NCBI RefSeq assembly: GCF_049341065.1
Contig: NZ_JBMPIX010000001.1
Span: forward strand, 372,001 to 436,000
Direction: 5' to 3'
DNA length: 64,000 bases
DNA from: Pacificoceanicola sp049341065
Lineage (GTDB): Bacteria > Pseudomonadota > Alphaproteobacteria > Rhodobacterales > Rhodobacteraceae
Position 1 is the stretch's first letter. The number at the start of each line of letters is the position of its first letter. The notes beneath the pieces were generated by a model. That model saw only the letters and a program-made list of their open reading frames with translations, was not told where the DNA came from and did not search any database. Position numbers and translations under genes: made by a program. Below are positions 1-9,073 of the stretch, piece after piece.

Positions 1-14
1 AGCCTTTGAAGCGG

Positions 15-701
15 TCAGGCTTTGGCCCATTTTGCTTCCAGCTTGTCCAGCGCCTTGATACGCTCTTCGGTCTTGGGGTGGGACATGAGCCATGCAGGCA
101 CCGCGCCACCACGCGACTGCGTGAGACCTTCAAGCTTGCGGAACAGTGAACGCTGCGGCTCGACCCCGATCCCGGATTTGACCAGCAACGCGGCGGCGTA
201 TTCGTCCGCCTCATATTCATCCGAGCGCGACAGCCGCGCGGCCAGCAACGAGGTCAGACCATTGGCAATTGCAACGCCAATGCCCGGCAAAAAGCGCGAC
301 AGCACCATGGCGAGCGCCGTGCGCAGGGCGTTCTGACCGGAAAAGTCGATCATTCGTCGGCGCGAATGACCAAGCGCCACATGCCCCAGTTCATGCGCGA
401 TGACGCTGGCCAGTTCCTCGGCGGTGACTTCGCCGGACCGGTAGCGGGCGAAAAAACCGCGGGTGATGAAGATGCGCCCATCGGGGGCAGCAAGGCCGTT
501 GACCGGCTCAATCTCGTAGATGTTCACGCGAATGCGCGGCAGGCCCAACGCGGCGGCCATGCGGTCGGTCAGCTGTTTGAGCTTGGCATCGGCCAGTTCC
601 GTGGACTTGGCGTCCAGTTCCTTGCCCGTCCGCCATGCGGAAAAGTGGTACATGACAAAGGCATAGGCCAGGGCAAGCAGGATGGGGGTAAACTTCAGCA
701 T
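15..701 (-). CDS. M48 family zinc metalloprotease
   Basis: A 228-residue protein with one hydrophobic N-terminal segment (about residues 4-20), followed by a peptidase M48 domain. The zinc motif HELGH lies at residues 103-107, and the likely third ligand is the Glu of YEAD near residue 164. The family degrades or processes membrane and envelope proteins (HtpX, BepA and Oma1 types). This copy has one membrane anchor and no TPR repeats, so it is shorter than BepA and lacks the four-helix layout of HtpX. The ATG start places the anchor at the extreme N-terminus. The gene stands alone on the minus strand. The substrate is unknown; the family call is firm. Confidence 0.9.
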   Translation of the reverse strand: MLKFTPILLALAYAFVMYHFSAWRTGKELDAKSTELADAKLKQLTDRMAAALGLPRIRVNIYEIEPVNGLAAPDGRIFITRGFFARYRSGEVTAEELASVIAHELGHVALGHSRRRMIDFSGQNALRTALAMVLSRFLPGIGVAIANGLTSLLAARLSRSDEYEADEYAAALLVKSGIGVEPQRSLFRKLEGLTQSRGGAVPAWLMSHPKTEERIKALDKLEAKWAKA

Positions 702-969
702 AAGGGGAATATGGGGCGCGGAGGAGCGAAGGAAAAGGGGGCGACAGGATCGTTGAGCAAAACACCTTGGCAGACGTGTGTGATGCCGGTCGAAAGCGCG
801 CGAAAATCAAACCGGGGCGTGCCGGCAGTTTATTGCAGGGGATTTTCTCAGGGGATCAGTTTGCGCGGATACACAAATACAAACGACCGTTCTGCGCTTT
901 CATTCGCTAACTTTTCACTTGGGATCTTGCCACCTGCACCCTTACGCTGGTTCGAAAAAGAGGAAGACC

Positions 970-1851
970 ATGCTCACACCATTTGAGCCCGCCCAAACGA
1001 CCTATTCCGGACCCGAAAGCGACCCTGCGCGCTGGAATTCGTTCGAGCCACGAGCCGGGGATATCGTAGTCAACACGCCGCCGAAATCAGGTACGACATG
1101 GACGCAGGGCATTCTTGCCATGCTCATTTCTGGGCAGCCGGATGTGGACGCCCAGACCTCGATGAAAAGCCCGTGGATCGATATGAAGCTGCGCCCTCTT
1201 GAAGATGTGCTCGCCCGTCTGGCCGCGCAGGATCATCGGCGGCAGGTGAAATCGCATACACCCTTCGATGGGCTGCCCTACTGGAGTGAGTTGCGCTACA
1301 TCACGGTCTACCGCAATCCGATCGATGTGCATTTTTCATTCCGCAACCATGTGCGCAATATGAACATCGATTTGGTCGATGCCCTCTATCCGGACGATCC
1401 GTCCGAGAGCTTTCGTATCTTTCTGCGAGGCGATCACGGGGAAGGCTCGCTTGCCGGCGTCGTCAACCATTACACCCAGACATTGGCGCGCGAAGATCGG
1501 GGCAATTTGCTTCGTCTCCACTATGCCGACATGACGCGCGATCTTGCGGCAGCGGTGGCAAAGATTGCAGACCATGTCGGGATTACGCACCCGCCAGAGC
1601 TGATGGCGGCAATCGTGGACGCCGCGCGTTTCGACAGCATGAAGGCCAACGCGCACCGCTTTACGCCGTCCGCCGGGCAAGGGTTCTGGAAGGCCGATGC
1701 CGGGTTTTTCGACAGCGCGACGTCCAACAAATGGGAGGGTCAGCTGACCAAGGACGATCTCGCGGCCTACGATGCGGCGATTTCGGACCTTCTGACGCCT
1801 GAAGAACGCGTCTGGCTCGAATGGGGCTCGGCCGGGGCTACGGCGGCATAA
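970..1851 (+). CDS. Sulfotransferase domain protein
   Basis: A 293-residue protein of the cytosolic aryl or alkyl sulfotransferase fold, which moves a sulfonate from PAPS to a hydroxyl or amine. The 5'-phosphosulfate loop PKSGTTWTQG lies near residues 37-46, and the 3'-phosphate-binding region appears as VYRNPIDVHFSF further on, both typical of Sulfotransfer_1. I chose the ATG at 970 because the family homology begins directly after it and an AGGAAG purine run precedes it. An upstream ATG at 919 would add 17 unlikely residues. The acceptor cannot be inferred; the gene stands alone with a 268-bp upstream region in which I see no other gene. Confidence 0.85.
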   Translation: MLTPFEPAQTTYSGPESDPARWNSFEPRAGDIVVNTPPKSGTTWTQGILAMLISGQPDVDAQTSMKSPWIDMKLRPLEDVLARLAAQDHRRQVKSHTPFDGLPYWSELRYITVYRNPIDVHFSFRNHVRNMNIDLVDALYPDDPSESFRIFLRGDHGEGSLAGVVNHYTQTLAREDRGNLLRLHYADMTRDLAAAVAKIADHVGITHPPELMAAIVDAARFDSMKANAHRFTPSAGQGFWKADAGFFDSATSNKWEGQLTKDDLAAYDAAISDLLTPEERVWLEWGSAGATAA

Positions 1852-1898
1852 CGCGCCGCAATGGCAGCATACCAGACATGTTCGGGCCAGTCATGAAA

Positions 1899-1926
1899 AC
1901 GCCCCCGCAGGTTTCTGCGAGGGCGT
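1899..1926 (-). terminator. Rho-independent terminator after purL
   Basis: A 12-bp inverted repeat (ACGCCCCCGCAG / CTGCGAGGGCGT, one mismatch) with a 4-base loop, followed on the minus strand by a short T run. It lies 25 bases past the purL stop. It may also end the converging sulfotransferase transcript. Confidence 0.75.
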
Positions 1927-1951
1927 CTTTGCGGTCAGGGGAACAGGCCGG

Positions 1952-4111
1952 TCAGCCGAACATATCGCCAAAGGCGCCGCGATAAAGCGCCGCGAGATCA
2001 GCCAGCGGCGCTTCGGAGCTGCCCATGCGGACCGTGTCGCCGGTGAACTTGCCCACCGTCGTTATCGGCACACCGGCTTTGGCGGCGGCGCCCATCAACG
2101 CTTCGGCCTGATCGAAGTTGCAGGCCACAAGGTAACGCGCCTGATCTTCACCAAACAGGGTCGGGGTATCCGAGGCATCCAGATGCACACCGACGCCCGA
2201 GGCTTCAGCCATTTCAAAGGCCGCCATGGCCAGACCGCCATCCGACAGGTCGGTGCAGGATTTGATCAGCGCACGATTGTCGCGGATGAAATCGCCGTTG
2301 CGACGCTCGGCCTGCAGATCGACATGGGGGGCGTCACCGTCCTGGCGGTTGAACACCTCGGCCAAAAGGGCTGATTGGCCCAGATGCCCGGTGGTTTCGC
2401 CCACCAGCAGGGCCACATGGCCGTCGCGGGCATAGTCGAGGATCGGTTCTTCGCCCGCCGCGATCAGACCCACGGCGCCGATGGTCGGTGTCGGCAGGAT
2501 GCCCTGACCGTCGGTTTCGTTATAAAGCGAGACGTTGCCCGAGACGATCGGCATGTCCAGCGCGATGCAGGCCTGTCCAATGCCGTCCAGCGCGCCGACG
2601 AACTGGCCCATGATGGCGGGCTTTTCGGGGTTGCCGAAGTTCAGGTTGTCGGTGGTGGCAAGCGGTTTGGCCCCAACGGCGCTGAGGTTGCGGAACGCTT
2701 CGGCGACCGCTTGTTTGCCGCCCTCGACCGGGTTGGCACGCACATAACGCGGGGTGACATCGCTGGTGAAGGCCAGCTTCTTGTCGGTATCGGCGACGCG
2801 GATCACGCCAGCGCCAAAACCGGGGATGCGCACGGTGTCGCCCATCACCTGACTGTCGTATTGCTCGTACACCCATTCGCGCGAACAGTAGTTCGGCGAG
2901 GAGATCAGCGCGCGCAGCCCGCCGATGGGATCGATCTGCGGCACGTCTTCCAGCGGGGCGGCGGGGGCGGTGGGCTCCCATGGGCGATCATATTCGGGCG
3001 CCGAGGAGGACAGGCGCGACAGCGGCATGTCGGCTTTGATGTCGCCGTTATGGACGATGAGAAAGCGATCTTCGGGCAGGGTTTCACCAACGATGGCAAA
3101 GTCGAGATCCCATTTGTCAAAGACGGCCTTGGCCTCGGCTTCTTTGGCCGGGTCCAGGACCATAAGCATGCGTTCCTGCGATTCCGACAGCATCATCTCG
3201 TAGGCGGTCATGTTGGCTTCGCGCTGGGGGACCTTTTCCAGATCGAGCCGGATGCCGAGCTTGCCCTTGTCGCCCATTTCCACGGCCGAGCACGTCAGGC
3301 CGGCCGCGCCCATGTCCTGGATAGAGATGACAGCGCCGGTCCGCATCAGCTCCAGCGTGGCTTCCATCAGGCGCTTTTCGGTGAAGGGGTCGCCAACCTG
3401 AACGGTGGGGCGCTTTTCCTCGATGGTCTCGTCAAACTCGGCGCTGGCCATGGTGGCCCCGCCAACGCCGTCGCGGCCGGTCTTGGCACCAAGGTAGACA
3501 ACCGGGCGGCCAACGCCGCTGGCCGCCGAGTAAAAGATCTTGTCGGTATCGGCCAGACCTGCGGCAAAGGCGTTCACAAGGCAGTTGCCATTGTAGGCAG
3601 GATCGAAGCGGACCTCGCCGCCCACGGTCGGCACGCCAAAGCAGTTGCCATAGCCGCCGACACCTTCGACGACGCCATGCACCAGTTGCCGGGTCTTGTA
3701 ATGGTCTTTCTCGCCAAAGCTGAGCGAGTTCATCGCCGCGATGGGACGCGCACCCATGGTAAAGACGTCGCGCAAAATGCCGCCCACGCCGGTCGCCGCC
3801 CCCTGATAGGGTTCGATATACGAGGGGTGGTTGTGGCTTTCCATCTTGAAGACCACGGCCTGCCCATCGCCAATGTCCACGACACCGGCATTCTCGCCCG
3901 GCCCGCAGATGACCTGGGGCCCGGTTGTCGGCAGGGTCTTCAGGTGGATCTTGGAGCTTTTGTAGGAACAATGTTCGTTCCACATGGCCGAGAAGATGCC
4001 CAGTTCGGTAAAGGTGGGCTCTCGGTTCATGATGCGCAGGATCTCGGCGTATTCGTCCGGCTTGATGCCGTGTGCTTCGATCAGCTCTGGTGTGATGGCA
4101 GGTTCTTGCAT
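1952..4111 (-). CDS. purL: Phosphoribosylformylglycinamidine synthase subunit PurL
   Basis: A 719-residue protein of the small-type PurL family. With PurQ and PurS it converts FGAR, glutamine and ATP to FGAM in de novo purine synthesis. Family signatures include the N-terminal region MWNEHCSYKSSK, the nucleotide-binding MESHNHPS segment, and two AIRS-like halves, the second containing DNLNFGNPEKP. Length and motif order match the subunit used by alphaproteobacteria, not the 1,300-residue fused form of enterics. It is transcribed alone here, with a terminator just downstream. purQ and purS are not in the window. The ATG start agrees with the family N-terminus. Confidence 0.97.
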   Translation of the reverse strand: MQEPAITPELIEAHGIKPDEYAEILRIMNREPTFTELGIFSAMWNEHCSYKSSKIHLKTLPTTGPQVICGPGENAGVVDIGDGQAVVFKMESHNHPSYIEPYQGAATGVGGILRDVFTMGARPIAAMNSLSFGEKDHYKTRQLVHGVVEGVGGYGNCFGVPTVGGEVRFDPAYNGNCLVNAFAAGLADTDKIFYSAASGVGRPVVYLGAKTGRDGVGGATMASAEFDETIEEKRPTVQVGDPFTEKRLMEATLELMRTGAVISIQDMGAAGLTCSAVEMGDKGKLGIRLDLEKVPQREANMTAYEMMLSESQERMLMVLDPAKEAEAKAVFDKWDLDFAIVGETLPEDRFLIVHNGDIKADMPLSRLSSSAPEYDRPWEPTAPAAPLEDVPQIDPIGGLRALISSPNYCSREWVYEQYDSQVMGDTVRIPGFGAGVIRVADTDKKLAFTSDVTPRYVRANPVEGGKQAVAEAFRNLSAVGAKPLATTDNLNFGNPEKPAIMGQFVGALDGIGQACIALDMPIVSGNVSLYNETDGQGILPTPTIGAVGLIAAGEEPILDYARDGHVALLVGETTGHLGQSALLAEVFNRQDGDAPHVDLQAERRNGDFIRDNRALIKSCTDLSDGGLAMAAFEMAEASGVGVHLDASDTPTLFGEDQARYLVACNFDQAEALMGAAAKAGVPITTVGKFTGDTVRMGSSEAPLADLAALYRGAFGDMFG

Positions 4112-4255
4112 GTCGTCCCCACGTGTGGCGTCGGGCGCTCTTTACGACATGGGCGGGCAAGGGGGAAGTGTTTGCGGAAGAATTGTACGGTGAGGGGGAT
4201 GTGTATTCCGCTCAAGCTGCCGCGGGATTGACCGGGCCTGTCAAAGCGGGTTCAG

Positions 4256-5329
4256 ATGCCCGGGCGCGCGATGGCAAGGAAGCTTATGCAGATATTCGAC
4301 AATCCATATCAGGGGCAGGGGATGGCGATGCCGGATATTCCGGCGCCCAGCACCGACAATCAAACTCCGTCCAGGCTGTTGGAGCAATGTCCCGCACATG
4401 GCACGACCCCGATGATTGACGCCGCGGGGCTGGCGCAGCGTCTGGGGGTTGCCCGAGTATACGTCAAGGATGAACGCGCCCGTATGGGGCTGGGCAGCTT
4501 CAAGGCGCTGGGGGCGGCCTATGTGATTGCCCATGAGGCCGTGCAGTCCGGAGGGGATCTTGCTACTGCGCTGACCGGGCGGTGCTATGTGACGGCCAGT
4601 GCAGGGAACCACGGGTTGTCGGTGGCGGCAGGGGCGCGCATCTTTGGCGCGCGCGCCGTGGTCTATCTGTCCGAAACCGTGCCCGAAGGATTTGCCGCAA
4701 GGCTGCGCGCCAAAGGGGCCGAGGTTTTGCGCGCCGGTCACGACTATGAGGCCAGCATGCAGGCTGCCTTTGAGGGGGCAGAGCAAAACGGCTGGACCTT
4801 GCTGAGCGATTCCTCTTGGGAAGGCTATACCGATCTGCCGTATAGGCTGATGGAGGGGTATCTGCGTCTGGCCGAGGAATGCACCCAGCAGATGGACACG
4901 CCGACGCATATTCTGTTGCAGGCCGGGGTTGGCGGGCTGGCGGGGGCCTGCGCGGGCTTCTTCCGCAAAGTCTATGGCGCTGGGCCAAGGATCATCGTGG
5001 TTGAACCAGACGCCGCGCCTGCGCTCTATGAAAGCATTCAGGCGGGCCATGCGGTTGAAACCCATGGTCCGGTGTCCTCGATGGGGCGGCTGGATTGCAA
5101 GGCGCCTTCGCTGATCGCGTTGAAGGGGCTGTCGAAGGACGCCAGCGCCTTTGCCCTGATCACCGAACGCGAAGCGGCGCAGGCCATGCCCGTTCTCATG
5201 GCCGAGGGGCTGGAGACGACGCCCTCGGGCGGGGCGGGGCTGGCGTCGGCCCTTGCGGACCCGGCGGCGCTGGGCCTTGGGCCGGACAGCCGCGTTCTGG
5301 CGATCCTCAGCGAAGAACCCGAAGCATGA
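4256..5329 (+). CDS. PLP-dependent ammonia-lyase (diaminopropionate ammonia-lyase type)
   Basis: A 357-residue fold-type II PLP enzyme. The Schiff-base lysine is K83 in GSFKALGAAY, and the phosphate-binding loop is SAGNHGLSV. The SFKALG context and the FDNPY start resemble 2,3-diaminopropionate ammonia-lyase (YgeX/DpaL) more than threonine dehydratase, although EutB of ectoine degradation is a relative. It probably eliminates ammonia from a diamino acid or hydroxy amino acid. The stop overlaps the next start (ATGA), so it is co-translated with an M24 hydrolase and a racemase-like protein. Starts at 4271 or 4286 are also possible. The family is firm; the substrate is inferred only. Confidence 0.8.
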   Translation: MPGRAMARKLMQIFDNPYQGQGMAMPDIPAPSTDNQTPSRLLEQCPAHGTTPMIDAAGLAQRLGVARVYVKDERARMGLGSFKALGAAYVIAHEAVQSGGDLATALTGRCYVTASAGNHGLSVAAGARIFGARAVVYLSETVPEGFAARLRAKGAEVLRAGHDYEASMQAAFEGAEQNGWTLLSDSSWEGYTDLPYRLMEGYLRLAEECTQQMDTPTHILLQAGVGGLAGACAGFFRKVYGAGPRIIVVEPDAAPALYESIQAGHAVETHGPVSSMGRLDCKAPSLIALKGLSKDASAFALITEREAAQAMPVLMAEGLETTPSGGAGLASALADPAALGLGPDSRVLAILSEEPEA

Positions 5330-6462
5330 GAGGGTTCGAGCGGTCCGAATATGAAATGCGGCTGACGCGCGCGCAGGACGGCATGTCGCGGGCCGGTCTG
5401 GGCGCGCTGCTGCTGACCACCGAAGCCGAGATTCGCTATTTCACCGGCTATCTCACCCGCTTTTGGGAAAGCCCGTCACGGCCATGGTTCCTTGTGATCC
5501 CGGCGCGGGGCAAACCGGTTGCCGTGATCCCTTCGATTGGTGCGGCGTTGATGGCCAAGACATGGGTCGAGGATATCCGCACCTGGTCATCGCCCGATCC
5601 GCAGGATGATGGGATCAGCCTTTTGGCCGATACGCTGCGCGAGGTGACGGGCGCCGGGCATGTCGGTATGCCCATGGGGCGCGAAAGCGTGTTGCGCATG
5701 CCCATGAACGATTTCAACCTGCTTGAGGCCGAGCTTGGCACTTTGGCGATAATCGACGATGGCGGCTTGGTGGCAGCCTTGCGCGCGGCGAAATCCCCGG
5801 CTGAGATCGCCAAGATCCGGCAGGCGTGCCAGATCGCCGGACGCGCCTTTGACCGGGTGCCGGAGATTGCCACGCCCGGTGTGCCTTTGGCGCAGGTGTT
5901 CCGGCAGTTTCAGAGCCTTTGTCTGGACGAGGGGGCCGATTGGGTGCCCTATCTGGCAGGTGGTGCCGGGGCGCTGGGCTATGACGATGTCATCTCGCCC
6001 GCCACCGACACGCCCTTGCAGGCAGGAGACGTGCTGATGCTGGACACCGGGCTGGTGTTCGACGGCTATTTCTCGGACTTTGATCGCAACTGGGCGCTGG
6101 GCCGCGCGGACCCCAAGGCGCTTGACGCCTGGCACCGCTTGCAAGAGGCGACGGCGGCGGCGCGCGACATTGCCCGCCCCGGCACCACGGCCGCGGAATT
6201 GTTCCATGCCATGCACAGGATCGTTGGCGGAGGCGAGGCCGGGCGTTTGGGGCATGGCCTGGGGATGCAGCTGACCGAAGGGCTGTCGCTGATCCCCGGC
6301 GATCATACGGTCTTGCAACCGGGAATGGTGATCACACTTGAGCCGGGCATCGCCTTGGATGGCGGCGGGATCATGGTGCACGAGGACGTCTTTGCCGTCA
6401 CTGACTACGGCGTGGATCAACTGTCGCCGCCCGCTGCGCCCGATCTGCCGGTGATCTCATGA
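5326..6462 (+). CDS. M24 family metallopeptidase/hydrolase (ectoine hydrolase-like)
   Basis: A 378-residue protein with an N-terminal creatinase-like domain (about 1-150) and a C-terminal pita-bread M24 domain. The metal ligands are visible in order: LDTGLVFDGYFSDFDR (two Asp), GHGLGMQ (His), LEPG (Glu) and VHEDVF (Glu). The family includes Xaa-Pro peptidases, creatinase and the ectoine hydrolase DoeA/EutD. The ATG at 5326 overlaps the preceding stop, and the gene's own stop overlaps the next start, so coupling is tight. With a lyase before it and an EutA-like racemase after it, hydrolysis of a small amide or cyclic amidine is more likely than peptide cleavage, but that is inference. Confidence 0.85.
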   Translation: MRGFERSEYEMRLTRAQDGMSRAGLGALLLTTEAEIRYFTGYLTRFWESPSRPWFLVIPARGKPVAVIPSIGAALMAKTWVEDIRTWSSPDPQDDGISLLADTLREVTGAGHVGMPMGRESVLRMPMNDFNLLEAELGTLAIIDDGGLVAALRAAKSPAEIAKIRQACQIAGRAFDRVPEIATPGVPLAQVFRQFQSLCLDEGADWVPYLAGGAGALGYDDVISPATDTPLQAGDVLMLDTGLVFDGYFSDFDRNWALGRADPKALDAWHRLQEATAAARDIARPGTTAAELFHAMHRIVGGGEAGRLGHGLGMQLTEGLSLIPGDHTVLQPGMVITLEPGIALDGGGIMVHEDVFAVTDYGVDQLSPPAAPDLPVIS

Positions 6463-7208
6463 CGCAGATCTTTCCCTTTACCCTTGGCCCAAGCCTTGGC
6501 CAGCGCGCCAAACTGGGGCTGGTCGTGTTGCAATCGGACGAAACGATCGAGCATGATTTCCGGCGTTTGGTGCCGGAGTCCGGGGTATCCCTGTTCGTTT
6601 CACGCATTCCTTCGGCGCCCGAGGTGACCAGTGACACCCTGGCCCAGATGGAGGCGCTGATGCCCGATGCCGCAGGTCGGCTGCCCCGCCCGATCGGCTT
6701 TGACACGGTAGGCTATGGCTGCACCTCGGGCACTTCGGTCATCGGAGCGCAGAAGGTGGCCGATCTGGTGCGCGAGGGCTGCGCGACCCGCGCGGTTACA
6801 GAACCCGTGTCAGCCCTGATCGCCGCCTGCGAGGCGCTGGAGATCAGCAATCTTGCGCTGTTGTCGCCCTATCTTCCCGATGTGTCAGAGGGCCTGCGCC
6901 GGGTGCTCAAAGCGGCCGGAATCGCCACGCCGGTTTTCGGCACCTTCAACGAGGCCGAGGAAACCCGGGTCGCCCGCATCGACGGCGAGTCGCTGTTGGC
7001 GGCGGGCCGGACGCTCGCAGCGCAGGGAGGGGCGCAGGCAGTGTTCCTGTCCTGCACCAATTTGCGCACGCTGGATATCATCGCGCGGTTGGAGGACGAG
7101 ACCGGCCTGCCGGTGTTGTCCAGCAATCAGGTTCTGGCGTGGCACATGCTGCGGCTGTCCGGGATCACCGATGCCATTCCGGGCTACGGGCGGCTTCTGA
7201 CGCTTTAA
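6459..7208 (+). CDS. Asp/Glu racemase superfamily protein (EutA / maleate isomerase-like)
   Basis: A 249-residue protein of the aspartate/glutamate racemase and maleate cis-trans isomerase superfamily. Two cysteine motifs in the expected places, GYGCTSGTSV near residue 88 and FLSCTNLRT near residue 195, suggest a two-cysteine acid/base pair. The closest named relatives by pattern are EutA of ectoine-utilisation clusters and maleate isomerase. It is the third gene of the operon and overlaps the M24 stop by four bases. Its TAA also overlaps the stop of the converging gene at 7205. The reaction is not known. Confidence 0.8.
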   Translation: MTQIFPFTLGPSLGQRAKLGLVVLQSDETIEHDFRRLVPESGVSLFVSRIPSAPEVTSDTLAQMEALMPDAAGRLPRPIGFDTVGYGCTSGTSVIGAQKVADLVREGCATRAVTEPVSALIAACEALEISNLALLSPYLPDVSEGLRRVLKAAGIATPVFGTFNEAEETRVARIDGESLLAAGRTLAAQGGAQAVFLSCTNLRTLDIIARLEDETGLPVLSSNQVLAWHMLRLSGITDAIPGYGRLLTL

Positions 7209-7756
7209 GCCTGTTCTTCGCTGACGATCAACGGGGCCGCCATCGGCGCACCGGACGCGTCGAAGAACGGTGTCCGGCGTCCTGCCCCCGACAGTTTCGC
7301 CAGCGCCGCCCGCCACAAAAACGAGACGACGGTCACGGCCAGGCCCTTGGCCTGGACCGCGCCCTTGGCCGATCCAGTGTTGACCCGCGCCCGGATCGGG
7401 CCAAAGCCTTGCCCCCCGGCGGGCAGGACGAGGCCGACAAACGGTAGCGCGGGGCTGTTCAGCGTGTTGCCGATAGGCGATTTGCAGCAGTCCGCGTACC
7501 AGCGCAGCAATCCATCGGGGCGCAGTCTCAGGCACTTAAGATGCGCATCGCCTTTGAGGAACCGGAGATTTGCAGGGGTGGTCTGGAAAATCTCGGTGCC
7601 GCCCTGCGCGTCCAGATAGGTCTCGTCAGTGCCAAGGTGGCGGGCGTAAGCCTGACAGTCGTTGCAGTAGCAGGCCAGATGCGTGCCTGTGGCCTGCGGC
7701 TCAACCTGCCATTGCACCGACCCACATTTGCAACTGAGTGTACGGTCCACTGTCAT
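7205..7756 (-). CDS. GFA-like zinc-binding protein (DUF6151 type)
   Basis: A 183-residue protein resembling the GFA family (glutathione-dependent formaldehyde-activating enzyme fold). It starts with CKCGSVQW, then has CYCNDCQ and later DCCKSPIGN, giving the paired cysteines that hold structural or transport zinc in this family. Family members often have no proven catalytic role. It converges on the racemase-like gene and the two stops overlap. It may be transcribed alone. The fold is fairly sure; the function is unknown. Confidence 0.7.
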   Translation of the reverse strand: MTVDRTLSCKCGSVQWQVEPQATGTHLACYCNDCQAYARHLGTDETYLDAQGGTEIFQTTPANLRFLKGDAHLKCLRLRPDGLLRWYADCCKSPIGNTLNSPALPFVGLVLPAGGQGFGPIRARVNTGSAKGAVQAKGLAVTVVSFLWRAALAKLSGAGRRTPFFDASGAPMAAPLIVSEEQA

Positions 7757-7814
7757 GCCAAGCCTCCGAGGTTTCTGGAGTCGATTCTACCCGAGTGGAG
7801 CCGGTGGCAATACC

Positions 7815-7843
7815 AAAAAAAAGGCCGAGCAAAAAGCTCGGCC
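7815..7843 (-). terminator. Rho-independent terminator downstream of the LysR gene
   Basis: A perfect 8-bp stem GGCCGAGC / GCTCGGCC with a 5-base loop, followed on the minus strand by eight T residues (A tract at 7815-7822 on plus). It would end a leftward transcript from 8003-8908. The intervening 150 bases hold no gene I can support. A 45-codon plus-strand frame at 7862-7999 has a GGGAGG ahead of it but no recognisable product. Confidence 0.85.
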
Positions 7844-8002
7844 GTAGTCCAACAGGGAGGTATGAAGATGCTGCGCCAATCAGCGCTTCATCATCCATGT
7901 GCCAAATATTGCATCAAGAATGATTCAATCAAGGATAATCATGCCGCAAGTGCAGCATTGCCGGTATGCGTGATATGCATGCCACACCCGTTAAAGTAGA
8001 TT

Positions 8003-8908
8003 TCAGTCCGCCCCCATCGCCTTCCGGGATCGCCGGTGCGCGATAATTTCTTCCTGAACGAAGTCGCGGAACGCGGCTACGCGCTTGGATTGTCGCAACT
8101 CTTCGGGGTAGGCGAGGAAGACGGGCACTTCGGTGGACTCAACATCTGGTAGAACCCGCACCACATGCGGGAAGTCCTCGATGATATAGTCGGGCAGCAC
8201 GCCGATCCCCAGATTTGACAGGACGGCCTGAAGCACGCCGAAATAGTTGTTGACGGTCAAGGTCGCCTGAATGTCATAGGTCATAAGCTCTTGAACCAGT
8301 TGCATGCCGGCGCTGACCTGGGCCGATTTGATGTTCTGAGAGATCAACCTGTGTGTGCTGATTTCTTCCATCGAATGTGGCGTGCCATGCGCCTCGAGAT
8401 ACTCGGGCGAAGCATAGAGCCGCATCTTTACGGTCATCAGACGCTTGCGCACCAGATCAGCCTGGCTTGGTTCCTTCATGCGGATGGCGACGTCGGCCTC
8501 GCGCATGGGGAGGTCAAGCACACGCTCTTCCAGCATCAGGTCGATGTTCAGATCTGGAAACTTTTCGTAGAGCTTGGTCAGACGCGGCGCCAGCCAAAGC
8601 GCGCCGAACCCATAGGTCGTGGTGACGCGCAATTCGCCAAAGACTTCTTCTTCGCTGTCGCGAATCCGCGCGGTGGCGGCGTCGATCCGTTTCAGCATGG
8701 ATTGGGTGGCGTCGAACAGCAGTTCGCCCTGTTCGGTCAGAATCAATCCGCGTGCATGTCGGTGGAAAAGCGTGGTGTTCAGCGATTCTTCGAGCGCGCG
8801 AATCTGCCGTGAAACCGCGGACTGCGACAGGTGCAGCGCATCCCCGGCATGGGTCAGGCTGCCGGCGTCCGCAACCGCGTGAAAGATTCTAAGCTTGTCC
8901 CAGTCCAT
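8003..8908 (-). CDS. LysR family transcriptional regulator
   Basis: A 301-residue LysR regulator. The winged-helix domain spans about residues 1-60 (LRIFHAVADAGSLTHAGDAL...LSQSAVSRQIRALE), followed by a linker helix and a substrate-binding domain from about residue 92. It is divergent from the indolepyruvate oxidoreductase gene across a 165-bp gap, the standard arrangement for a LysR protein controlling its neighbour. A 19-bp inverted repeat in that gap is a candidate binding site. The effector may be an aromatic 2-oxo acid or its thioester, by analogy with the neighbour's substrate; the sequence does not show this. Confidence 0.92.
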   Translation of the reverse strand: MDWDKLRIFHAVADAGSLTHAGDALHLSQSAVSRQIRALEESLNTTLFHRHARGLILTEQGELLFDATQSMLKRIDAATARIRDSEEEVFGELRVTTTYGFGALWLAPRLTKLYEKFPDLNIDLMLEERVLDLPMREADVAIRMKEPSQADLVRKRLMTVKMRLYASPEYLEAHGTPHSMEEISTHRLISQNIKSAQVSAGMQLVQELMTYDIQATLTVNNYFGVLQAVLSNLGIGVLPDYIIEDFPHVVRVLPDVESTEVPVFLAYPEELRQSKRVAAFRDFVQEEIIAHRRSRKAMGAD

Positions 8909-9009
8909 AATGACAACATCTTTCCTTTTGAGGCGGCACTGATGAAACGAATGACTAAATCAATGCCATCTTATTGTAACTGGTGAAAAACACAAAAAAT
9001 TCGCTGTTC

Positions 9010-9028
9010 AGGTCAGCTTTTATGACCT
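9010..9028. promoter_or_regulatory. Inverted repeat, candidate LysR operator
   Basis: AGGTCA, a 7-base spacer, then TGACCT, a perfect 6-bp inverted repeat 46 bases before the oxidoreductase start and about 100 bases before the divergent LysR start. The two arms form a T-N11-A type LysR box (TCA...TGA). Position and symmetry suggest a regulator-binding site; no binding data can be derived from sequence. Confidence 0.5.
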
Positions 9029-9073
9029 AACTTTGGTCTATACTGCCGAAATATTCAGCGTTGGGAGGCGCCG

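Noticed and set aside
2375..4231. A long plus-strand open frame of 618 codons opposite purL
   Set aside because: It is a high-GC shadow of purL with no domain; purL has full family conservation.
4256..7208. Calling the operon ectoine degradation outright
   Set aside because: No transporter, DoeB, EutC or EnuR-type regulator is adjacent, and the lyase is closer to diaminopropionate ammonia-lyase by motif.
7862..7999. A 45-codon plus-strand frame after GGGAGG
   Set aside because: It has a ribosome-binding-like site but no conserved pattern and overlaps the region between a LysR gene and its terminator.
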